Assembly (NCBI RefSeq): GCF_030704535.1
Contig: NC_081809.1
Coordinates: forward strand, 79,501 to 143,500
DNA: 64,000 nt
Direction of reading: 5' to 3'
DNA from: Vitis vinifera
Taxonomy: Eukaryota > Streptophyta > Magnoliopsida > Vitales > Vitaceae
Every line of letters begins with the position of its first letter. Position 1 is the first letter of the stretch. Below, piece after piece: positions 37,927-51,503 of this stretch. The notes beneath the pieces were generated by a model, which worked only from the letters and a program-made list of their open reading frames with translations, did not search any database and was not told the origin of the DNA. Made by a program: the position numbers and the translations under genes.

Positions 37927-38565
37927 TATGAACTTAAATTAAAATATGATAAATTTTAAACTTAATTGAACTTATATACATGTGACATTATATACCACTT
38001 ACATAGTATATAAAAAATTATTAATTAATATAATAATTTATATTATTTGTTTTTTAATAGGCTTTCATAATTTATTATATTTTATTTATATTTAAATATA
38101 ATTAACTAAATATATTTATATTAAATATAGAGTATATTATTTTAATAAAATTTTAAAATATATTTATATCAAATTAAAAATATTAATTATTTAATTTCAT
38201 ATATTATTATTATTAAAATAATGAAATAAGTATATTTAAAATCAAAATAATATAATATTTTTATTAAAAAAATTAAAGTTATATATAAATATATAAAGTT
38301 AAAACCGCAGTTGGTGACTACGGCTTTGACCATTTTAAAAAAAAGTCAAAGCCGTAGTCACCAATTACGGCTTTAAACTTAAAGTTAAAACCGTGGTTGA
38401 TAACTACGGTTTCTAACCACTTTAGAAAAACGAAACCGTAGTCACCAACTACGGTTTTATGACGTGGCAGCTTATGGCACAGACGCATTAGATCGGACAT
38501 TATTTTGAAAACAACTTTATTTTTTGGATTTTTTTTTAAAAACGCACTATTTTGGGTCAAAGCTC
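37015..38565. mobile_element. Foldback (long-TIR) Mutator-like element with 9-bp target duplication
   Basis: This 1551-bp element is almost all inverted repeat. The ends are GAGCTTTGACCCAAAATAGT and its mirror, and pairing continues inward for about 640 bp on each side. The flanks read GGTTATATT at both 37006-37014 and 38566-38574, a perfect 9-bp duplication, the MULE hallmark. It has no coding capacity. Each arm carries four smaller palindromes near its end (see 37124-37282). The left half holds an extra direct duplication of about 260 bp (around 37460-37630 and 37720-37893). Very AT-rich core. Confidence 0.9.
37124..37282. repeat. Four small palindromes in the left arm of the foldback element
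   Basis: Units at 37124-37150, about 37170-37196, 37208-37234 and 37255-37282 are variants of an 11-base arm (AAAACCGTAGT), a 5-base loop (TGGTG) and the mirrored arm (ACTACGGTTTT). The outer base pairs alternate between AAACC and AAGCC types. A matching set is in the right arm (38300-38460), giving eight units in all. Confidence 0.9.
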
Positions 38566-38615
38566 GGTTATATTTGCAAATAGGGGGTATTTTGACCTAT
38601 ATAATCAAATAACCC

Positions 38616-38954
38616 AAAAATAAAACAGAGTTTAGTGATGGTCCGTAAGACGTTAGGACATGCAGGCGCTGGTTGTGCCAAATTACTACTCGAAGTGTTT
38701 GTTTGAGAATAGAAAGAAAAGAGGAACTTCAGAACGGAACAATCATGGGAAGGGCGCTGTATCGCGATTTTGTGTGCCGAAAATTCATGCAATGGCTCCA
38801 CTGAATCAGTAGCCACCGAGTTCGAACCAATTGCTTGAGTGAGTCCGTCATTCTCTCTCCAATCCCTAGAAATTAAAGCTCGTCGCCTCAGACAACATTC
38901 TTTTTTATCCCCTCAGCCCTATTTCCCCGTCAAACCCAGAACATCGAACAAGAC
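38616..38954. promoter_or_regulatory. Putative UXS promoter and 5' leader
   Basis: Only about 340 bp separate the MULE relic's right end from the UXS start codon. The promoter must therefore lie here or extend into the transposon DNA. A TC-rich leader (TTCTCTCTCCAATCCCTAG) lies at about 38851-38869. No TATA box was identified with confidence. Confidence 0.45.
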
Positions 38955-41900
38955 ATGGGTGGTGGTGAGCTGTTTCATAGAGGCCATAGAACCCAGACTC
39001 TCCCTCTCCTCCGCTCCTCACACACTCGGTATCTTTCTCTCTATCTGACCAAGCTAACAAACCCCATTCGCTACGTTCTTCGCGAACAGCGAATCCTCTT
39101 CTTCTTCATCGGAATCTCCATCTCTACCCTCATCTTGAACTCCTTTCCACCCTCCCATCACCAGATCCCTCCCCTACTTCTCCGGTCCGATTCCACTCAT
39201 TCCACTCATCCCGTTTCCTACTATCACCATGCAGCAGGTGGAAAGGTGCTTCTAGGCCTCAAAAGGAAGGCCCTGAGAATCGTGGTCACCGGCGGTGCCG
39301 GGTTCGTCGGAAGCCACCTCGTCGACCGTCTCATCGCCCGCGGCGACAGCGTCATTGTCGTCGATAACTTCTTCACGGGTCGGAAAGAGAACCTCATGCA
39401 CCATTTCGGGAACCCCATGTTTGAGCTCATTCGGCACGACGTCGTTGAGCCCATCCTCTTGGAGGTCGATCAGATCTACCACCTCGCTTGCCCCGCATCT
39501 CCTGTTTATTACAAGTTCAACCCCGTCAAGACCATCATATCCTTTCTCAAAACCCATCGTTTTGCTCCGTACAGATCAATGCGCTTTACCATTTCGTTTC
39601 TACTTTTTCTGTTTTTGTTTCTATAAAACACGAAAGACCACTTGTGGTTTCGGAAGCCATTTTGTTGCCGTTCCTTGATTTAAAATCTGGGGTTAACAAG
39701 ACCAATGTGGTAGGGACACTCAACATGCTTGGGCTGGCAAAGAGGGTGGGTGCGCGGTTCTTGCTAACGAGCACCAGCGAGGTGTACGGTGATCCTCTGC
39801 AACACCCCCAGGTGGAGACATACTGGGGCAACGTCAACCCAATTGGTGTTCGGAGCTGCTACGATGAGGGGAAGCGCACAGCGGAGACATTGACCATGGC
39901 TTATCACAGAGGAGCTGGGATCGAGGTCCTTCTTTCTTTCTATCTTACAGTCATAATGAAGCAATTTTATGTATCTTTGAAATGGCGTTTCAGGTGAGAA
40001 TTGCTCGAATTTTCAACACTTATGGGCCGCGCATGTGTATCGATGATGGTCGTGTTGTCAGCAATTTTGTTGCTCAGGCACTGAGAAAGGAGCCATTGAC
40101 TGTTTACGGCGATGGGAAGCAAACCAGGAGTTTCCAATACGTTTCTGACCTGGTAAAACTTTTTTTCGCTTTTTGGCAATGTGAAAAATTGAATCATCTT
40201 TATCTTCAATTCTTGTTCATGTTATTTTTTTTTTCTCCTCTGTGGTTCCTCTTGCTGTGGTGGTGATCATTTTGTATAGTTTTATATTGCCCCTATCTTA
40301 TTTGATTTTGTTGTAGGTACTCGACATAAATATCAATAATTTAACTTTTACTGTTCTGTTTTGTGGCTTGGAAAATTTGATCTGGAAATTAAAATGACAG
40401 AAAATGACTTCTGTTCGGTGTCTGGGAGAAGTTAAACCCATAAAATAGTTTTGTTTTGTTTTTTTTTCCAGATTTTGTTATGAAAATTGGGTGTTTTAGA
40501 ACAATTTTGAGATGTTTTCACTTGTTTTAGAAGAATACTTTGGGTGTATAAAGTGGTGGAACTAGCAAATGGCTTGAGGGGGCAGCATCTAGCTATTCAT
40601 CTCAGGTTCAAAAAATGAACAAAAAGTATTTGTTGTGTATTGGTAGCAAAGGAATTCTTTGATATATATATTTTTTTCAAATTTCAGGGGGTATATGCCC
40701 CTCGTTGGCATGCATTGACTCTGCCCTTATATAGTACCTTTATGGAAAATAAGGTGACAAAACTATTTTCCATATTTGAATTCTCAAAAATTTTGTTTCA
40801 GAGAATAATTGAGAACTTCTTTTAAGAACTATTCTCAAGAATTGTTTTTTGAGAACTATTTTTTGAAAATGTTGGAAACATGCCCATAGTGTCTCATTTA
40901 TTATGGCTTGGCCCTTATGTGATGGATATTGATCCACAGATTTTTTTTTTCCTCTATATTTTCAAAGAAAGAGAATTAGCTGATAATCTACTTCAAGAAA
41001 GGCTTCTTTGTTTAATTTCTTAAGCAACTTTCTAAGAATTAATATTATAATTAATGATGTGTGGCCTCTTCCAACCCTTTTTAGTAGTCAATTGTATCTC
41101 CTGATTTTGATTGAAATCAAGGGTCCCTAGGCCATTGATTCAAAACTTCTTAGGCTGCTAACAACTTTTGGTAATTTTTTCTATGGTCTAGTAGAACCCA
41201 TGACATGAAAATGATCTCTTTAGTAAATATTTTGTTTGTATCGTGGAAATTCCAATGTCTTCTGGTAAGCAAGCAGTGTGAACTGGTCTAGATATCCCCT
41301 GTTTAAAGCCATGCTGGATTGTCGGTTATAATATGCTATATGGTAGTTTTGTGTTTAAACGTGGAGATAATACTTTAAGGAGGTTTCAATTTGGTCTCTT
41401 TCTGTTTTCCATATCTTTTTATCACTTAATGCAATTATTTCATGGAGAGGTACCTAGAAGGTTTCTCCTTTGAGAGCTCTATATCATCACGGCTACTGAA
41501 TTTAGATGTGCCTTAATTTTTGCGGGTACATTTGTAGTAGTCCTGAGTCTCACACCATTGCAAGGCATTCTTGTATTTCCTCATTAGAAACTTACCAGAA
41601 ATCACTTGATCATCCTATATTTTCTTTTCATTCTTGTGAGTCATTCAAGGACCAGGAACCAAAAATGGGAAATGAGTAGAGGAAAAAGCAGGTGAAAAAA
41701 TTTTCATAGATACATGATACATCCTGAATATGTGTGGTCCACTAGTCTTCATTGAACTTAGAGAAAATTGTCTTGAAAGTGGTACAAATATATAAGAGTT
41801 TAACCACAATCTGTGCTTGCACAACTCATTCTCTCTCAATGTTTCAGTTTTAAACGATTTGATCGAATGGGCAAGTGGGTTACAGGGATGTAATGCAACC

Positions 41901-42561
41901 AGTGAATATTGTTTGGTCTAGCATTTACTTTAAATGCTTTACATTTTTATGATCTCAAATCTCATTGTTTGTTGGGAGGTAAGATGTGGGGAAGGCTGTT
42001 GGTTTGTTTGCGGGGTAGTCTTGTCGCTGTCATGGCCACCGCACATGCTTAGTACAAATATTATTTATGTCAACAGAATAATTGATAAGAGATGAGGTGT
42101 TTTATGTCGGTAAACGAACAGGTGGAGGGTCTTATTCGGTTGATGGAAGGGGAACATGTTGGTCCTTTCAACCTTGGCAACCCTGGGGAATTCACCATGC
42201 TTGAACTCGCCCAGGTAGATTCAATGATTTGTGCATGTAATAGTATTTTTGTGTTTCAATTTTTACTTAGACAATTGGGATCCATTTCACTAGTAATTTG
42301 AGCCATGGACATTTGAAATCCTATATGGTGCAGGTGGTCCAAGAGACAATCGATCCAAATGCGAAGATTGAATTCAGACCCAACACAGAAGATGACCCAC
42401 ACAAGAGGAAACCGGACATCTCAAAGGCTAAACAGCTTCTGGGCTGGGAGCCATCTGTGTCCCTTCGCAATGGACTTCCTCTCATGGTTTCTGATTTCAG
42501 GCAGCGCCTTTTTGGGGATCGAAAGGAAGTTGGTGCAATCGCTTCTGTGGTGTCCAACTGA
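38955..42561 (+). CDS. UXS: UDP-glucuronate decarboxylase (UDP-xylose synthase), Golgi membrane-anchored type
   Basis: It converts UDP-glucuronate to UDP-xylose for xylan, xyloglucan and other cell-wall glycans. Exons 38955-39536, 39698-39925, 39994-40152, 42122-42214 and 42334-42561 give 429 aa. A cytosolic tail is followed by a membrane anchor at about residues 47-63 (type II), as in Golgi UXS2/UXS4-type enzymes. The SDR fold has TGGAGFVGS (Gly113, Gly116, Gly119 for NAD), the TSTSE stretch (218-222) and the catalytic pair Tyr249/Lys253 (SCYDEGK). The [14 protein letters not shown] and RSFQYVSDL regions are conserved. Intron 1 has AT-AC ends and U12 signals (separate entry); introns 2-4 are GT-AG, and intron 2 is only 68 bp. 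The first in-frame ATG is chosen. It cannot be assigned to one UXS paralogue from this sequence alone. Confidence 0.97.
39537..39697 (+). other. U12-type AT-AC intron in UXS
   Basis: The 5' end is ATATCCTTT, the exact U12 AT-AC donor consensus. TTCCTTGAT at 39671-39679 matches the U12 branch site TTCCTTRAY. The intron ends in AC, 19 nt after the branch A (39678). Removal gives NPVKTI-KTNVVGT, which is the conserved UXS sequence. No GT-AG pair gives that protein. Retention would run into a stop at 39626. Confidence 0.93.
40552..40726. mobile_element. Diverged hAT-like MITE copy in UXS intron 3
   Basis: AGTGGTGGAACTAG at the left and TTGACTCTGCCC at the right look like decayed forms of the PRL1 intron 4 MITE ends. 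The interior shares its G-rich feature (TTGAGGGGGCAGCA; CAGGGGGTATATGCCCC). No flanking duplication was recognised. Confidence 0.35.
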
Positions 42562-43002
42562 ATTCAGAGTTGATTGAAGGGGCATGACAAAAGAAAATGA
42601 GAAATAAATATAAGAATAAGTGAGATTAGTGGAAGCAGCTTTCTTCACTCCGCTTACAGCAAAAATAATAAGGGTAGCAGCTGAACTCCAACCAACCTGA
42701 ACCTACCACAGAACCGCACGCATCACTCACACAAGTCTCCTTTAAATAGTTGAAGAACTCTTACCCATTCTTGAATGTGTATAATTAATACACTGTTCTT
42801 CCTCCTATAATGTAATCTTCTCTTTTGATTTATCTAAAAGATGAGGACATCATTTTGCAATGTCAAACAGTCAGGAAAATTTGCCTCGTACTACTTGGTT
42901 CTTGTAATTTGAACAATTGAACCTATTGTATTTGAAGGTATCCCAAACATTCAAAAGATTAGTGAAAATGATTGACAGACAACTTCATGTGTATATATTA
43001 TA

Positions 43003-43127
<125 letters not shown>

Positions 43128-43547
43128 TTCCACACAAGATGAGTGAGGATTCATAATCATTCATGGCCATGGAGCACATGAGTTGTTTCAACTTTCTAGC
43201 TCATTCTCATATGTGTAAACATATTTTTAACTTGATAGATTCCATGGCAGTTAAAGGTGGAGTTCAGCTAGGCACACCTGACATGATCCACATCCATCAC
43301 CACCCCACAACTCTCCCTCAGTTGGTCTCAAAACACCAGTTCAATTGTTTAAGAACGTGAGCTCCTCCTCAAAGACGATCACAATGCTCCCTTACTTCTG
43401 CACAAGTTAAAAATAAAATTATCCAAATACATATTAAAATATATCTTATTGGATAGCTTCCAAAAGATCAATAAAAAATGGCCACCCTCCGCACAATAGA
43501 ATGTTGAACAGGGCCACTCACATCTCAATCCAATGTACCTTAGGCCT

Positions 43548-43685
43548 GGCCCAAAGTCCCAGACTGAAAATGGGAATTTCTTCTGGGCTGGTCTTAGATA
43601 ATAGTATTGGGCCTAAAACACATAAAAACCCAGACACTTAGGTTTCGAAGCAGCCCAAATTTGACGTACATAAATCTTAACCCTA
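43548..43685 (+). promoter_or_regulatory. RPL22 promoter with site II elements and a telo-box
   Basis: Four TGGGCY-type site II motifs occur, in either orientation: 43548-43553 (GGCCCA), 43584-43589 (TGGGCT), 43608-43613 (TGGGCC) and 43652-43657 (AGCCCA). A telo-box-like AACCCTA is at 43679-43685. In plants this pair of motifs is typical of ribosomal-protein and cell-proliferation promoters. It lies within about 210 bp of the start codon, which fits. Confidence 0.75.
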
Positions 43686-43755
43686 GCTTATCCTCCCTTT
43701 CTCTGCGGCGCAACCCCAATCTTAGGATTTTGTGAGTTGCAGAGCAAGGGACGCT

Positions 43756-47672
<3,917 letters not shown>

Positions 47673-50600
47673 AGATATGGACCTGTATTTACTTTATAGG
47701 TTTCTTTGTTCTCATTATGGTGGAATCTTCTTTGGTGAATTGTCTTTGTTCGTGGTTGCTTTTGTACTTTGTGGAACTTGAGATTTTGAAGTTTTGGTTA
47801 TGCTCAACCATAAATTTACGTTCCCTTGTTGCTATATTTGGTTTGTTATATTGCTTACATTTGTATTTTAATTTTTTATGATTTAGTTTCTCACTATTGG
47901 TGAATGAAAGGATATTTGCCTTACACCCTTTAATGTCTGCCGAGGCCCTTTAATGTCATGAGCTATATAACATACTTACCAATGGAAGTATCTGATGAGC
48001 TGAAAACACAATCACATTGTTACAACTTTCAATACCCGTTGTGATTTCATTTAATGATGCACTCGACTTGCCGCATGCGTGCATACTTGCGCACACAGCA
48101 CACTCTAAGTTGGCTTTCGAGTTGCAGTAGACCCTCAAAAGGTCTCTTGCCAGGCAGACCAACTGATACAATTGCCATTACATTGGATGGCCTAGGAGAA
48201 GATGGTATAAACATATCATCGCTCGATATCAAAACATCTATAGTTTTTGAATATTTGGTGTTCTTTTGCCATACCCTATCTGTAAGACTGGAATTACAGT
48301 TTAAATAACAATTTATGTTGTCATTTTTGGAAAATAAGAGTTTTCTTGTTATGGGTGGTTAACTGAAAGGTCAAGAAATGTAGGTGGTTTCCCTAAGAGT
48401 TCTTTATCATATGGAGACTTTCCTGGGATACGAAGTTATAAGATGATCAAGGCTGCGACTGTTACATCGGGGGATGGTGATGTAGAAAATGCTCACTGGG
48501 CCCATTTTTTTCTTTTGCTTATTATATTCCGAGAGAAGCAAGAAAAGGAAAAAGAGAAGAAAAATAAAGATTAAATTGTTTTTCTTTTGCTTATTATATT
48601 CCTAGAGAAGCAAAAAAAGGAAAAAGAGAAGAAAAATAAAGATTAAATTTGAGCTGAATAATTCAAGATTCAACCCGAGCAGGGTGGAAATTACTTAAAT
48701 TACTCGAAACATGTAGTCCTCGTGGGTTTGATTTACTTTGAGGTGATTACAATCGTGGTTGGTTGGCCCAGGTAAAAACAGAAATTCTCTTACCAGTGTA
48801 TGAATGAGAATCATTTCTTTATATTTGTTACAAAGAGTGCTCTCCATGAAACCGGTATTTCCCTTCTAGCATGCCATGATTGATGATTGCTTGGGTGGTC
48901 ATTCGCTTGGTTTTCTCTTTTGCATTGGTCTAGTTGGGCCTGACACTCTCAAGGATTATCATTTTGGCAGTGGATGGTCAATGATGATCTAGGATCACAG
49001 CCCATCATTCTCAATTTTTCTTTTAAGTCCACTCCAGAATACCACTACCCGGCAGCAAATTCTTACTTTTTACAATTTTGCATCAAAAATTCAAATCTGT
49101 TTTCAAGAATAGTTTCTGAACAAGTTATTAGCTTCTTAAAGCTCATCCTAGAGAAATTTAAGGTGGAAAGGAGCTTCTTCAAAATGTTGTAGGATTTAAA
49201 ATTATTTATATATTAAATAAAGATAATATTATTGACTTTACTTCAGATTTTTTTGAAAGAAATATTTTGCTCTAAAGTTACATTTACACAAAATAAATTT
49301 TTAAGATTCTATTTGGACTAATTTTGTTTGAAAAATAAATAGAGAAACTAGGAACATGTTATTTCTTCTATGGAACCTTTGTTTTGAATTATGTTTAATG
49401 AAAATTTTATAATATAAATAATGACCTTTTTGGCTTTCCTTTAGCTAAAAGCCTAAAATAAAGGGGAAAAACAAACCAAAAAAAATTAAGTGTATTAAAA
49501 AAGTTAAAGCTTTTTAAGAAAAAGTTGTACCAAATAAAACCCTAATCTTAAACAAATCAAAATCTAACATCTTTTGTGTTAGATGGGACGAATTTAGGGG
49601 AGATGAAATGCACGTGAAGCTTGAGTAGGCTAACTTGTTATTCAATTCACATTCATCCTGGACTGGTGTTCGAGTCGGTTTGAGGGGATCAACATCGATC
49701 ACACAACATATATATGACTCAAACAAACGGCATTTGGGGTTGCAAAAATAAAAATAATATACGCCTTTAATTATTTAATACTTGTCGACTCTGCATGCTT
49801 TAGGGGTTGTATACAACTACTGTACTACATATATAGTGAAATTGCTTGCCCCTGAAAAGTGCCTCCAACCTTGAGTTGCCCTTTTTCCAATCTTACTTTC
49901 AGAAGGAACCTAACGTGTAATGTCAATGTGTATTAATAACATGCATGGTATGGGAGCTGAGAGCCTTGATTGTCCAACGTCATCGCTGTCATGAATGGAA
50001 TAATATTTTTGTTTTCTCTGAAGTTGGCCTTGCCCAACATCTAACAATCAAGCTGGAGAGTTCTATATGACAACACAGGCATTAAGGACCAAGCTTTTGT
50101 ACTCTTTTCATCATTAATTAAGTTGACTCAGCTCAGATCCAATCAATATGAATTAAAGGAAAATGTTACAAGAAATATCACAGCCAATCATTACATTTGT
50201 TTGTTGGTATATTCCAACCCAGAATGCCCCCATTAAGAAGCAAATTCAAGCTAGAATAACCTCCCATCCACAAAAACTTTGCAGTATGAAGAGGCTGCAG
50301 GGATCATTGAAATGATGAAAAAGGCTACTTCAATTGATGATGAGCTATGGACCACACCAATGCTCAACCTTTTGAAATGGAGTGAACAAAAAAATTGGGA
50401 AGTGGGTGAATCTTAAGCTAGTTGCAACAACTTGCATCACTGCAGAGCCCTCCCGTTGGTTGTGGAAGCTTTCAAATGAGGGGACTGAGTGGAAGCTTAT
50501 GAAGGTTGGGGGGATAGGCAGGGAGTTTGCTAGCTTGTAGGGTGAAGCCCACCAATAAGGCGTGCATTCATGGCCAGCTTCATGATTTTGATGGGACAAA

Positions 50601-50716
50601 GAGAGGTGTGCTCTTTCTTGACTTCATATGCAGACCATGCATCCAGAGAGTGGGAGATCAGTAGGCTTTATCCCGAAGAGTCAAAAATAACTGCAGCCCC
50701 ATGGCCTCCGCATCCC
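47673..50716. other. Intergenic region between RPL22 and the phylloplanin-like gene
   Basis: No supportable gene. After the RPL22 3' UTR it contains a 72-bp tandem duplication (48507-48649) and AT-rich DNA. Open frames here are short and show no family resemblance. Confidence 0.6.
48507..48649. repeat. 72-bp tandem duplication
   Basis: Two copies (from 48507 and from 48579) begin TTTTTCTTTTGCTTATTATA and end AAAATAAAGATTAAATT. They differ at two to three positions, so the duplication looks recent. Confidence 0.92.
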
Positions 50717-50724
50717 TATAAATT
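50717..50724 (+). promoter_or_regulatory. TATA box of the phylloplanin-like gene
   Basis: TATAAATT lies 79 bp before the ATG, a normal distance for a TATA box plus a short leader. Confidence 0.7.
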
Positions 50725-50795
50725 GGCTTCCAACTTATCACCAAATTATAGCTGCAGTTGCAATAATCTCTTTTATCCTATCAAAAGAGCTAGCG

Positions 50796-51503
50796 ATGGC
50801 CTTAAAATCTCTTCTCTTTTTTTCCCTCTTAGTTGCTGTGGCTGCAGCCCCAGTGGCTGAGGCCCAACTCGGCAACATTATCGGCTCCATCTTAGATTTG
50901 ATCCGTATTCAAGGGAATCTGTTTTGCACAGCCAACGGCAACATGGGTGTTAATGGCACCGCAACCCCAGTTTTCCCCAGTAAGTTATCCAAAATCATAT
51001 AATCAACATTCCAAATAAGCTGCTTGATGAGCCCATTGAACTGGCTACATATTGTTCTAATGCATGTATTTACCCATGGTTTTTTGAGCTTCTGTAGCTA
51101 CTTATATATATATGTATTTGCAAAATGTGTTACAATATCATATCATGTATTTTTTTTCACTTCTGATCACATTGTGGCATGGCCCATAATACATTCACTG
51201 TATATATTGTTTGCAGATGCTCCGGTGCAGTTGCAATGTGGAGCTGGAAATGTGATTTCCAGTGCAACAACCAACTCGGCCGGACTATTTTCTATACTCT
51301 TGGACCCATTACAGTTCCTTCTTTCTTCACTATTGACCAACTGCAACCTAGTGGTTAACACGCCACTGTCCACTTGCAATTCCGGGCTGCCTTCCTCTGG
51401 GGCTCTGCTATCGCCCTTACGACTCATAGGCAACACTCTCCAGGGGCCCTTGCATATCACCAACATCATCCCTGCTAACTTTGTATTCCTTCCCCACCTC
51501 TAG
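50796..51503 (+). CDS. Phylloplanin-like small secreted protein (Ole e 1-related)
   Basis: Exons 50796-50979 and 51217-51503 give 156 aa. Residues 1-23 form a signal peptide (ALKSLLFFSLLVAVAAAPV) with a likely cut after AEA. The mature part has the phylloplanin pattern: LFCTANGN, a VFPNAPVQLQCG stretch that spans the intron join, ISSATTNSAGLFSI, a Cys in LLTNCNLVV and TPLSTCNS. One N-glycosylation site (NGT, 53-55) is present. In tobacco, phylloplanin is secreted onto the leaf surface by glandular trichomes and inhibits oomycete spores; the wider family includes Ole e 1-like cell-wall proteins. Function in this plant is inferred only. The Leu-rich insert (LLDPLQFLLSSLL) is longer than in tobacco as remembered. 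Confidence 0.9.

Larger units (their letters stand above)
34705..38615 (-). mobile_element. Decayed MULE-like DNA transposon (outer element)
   Basis: The ends are inverted repeats of about 45 bp. The left starts GGGTTACTTGGTTAAATGGG; the right, read on the minus strand, starts GGGTTATTTGATTATATAGG. Both then share TCAAAATA and ATTTGCAAAT. AAAATAAA flanks both sides as a possible target duplication, though the A-rich context weakens this. Inside are a transposase remnant (35782-36021, minus), two tandem repeats and a later foldback insertion at 37015-38565. Without that insertion the relic is about 2.35 kb. Confidence 0.72.

Noticed and set aside
38318-38816. Minus-strand frames over the foldback element's right arm and flank
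   Set aside because: The frame follows the repeated palindromes (KAVIGDYGF-type repeats) and has no family resemblance.
39528-39700. A GT-AG intron for UXS using GTCAAG at about 39524 and AG at 39700
   Set aside because: It would delete conserved residues (VKTIK) and has a poor donor; the AT-AC reading matches the U12 consensus at donor, branch site and acceptor.
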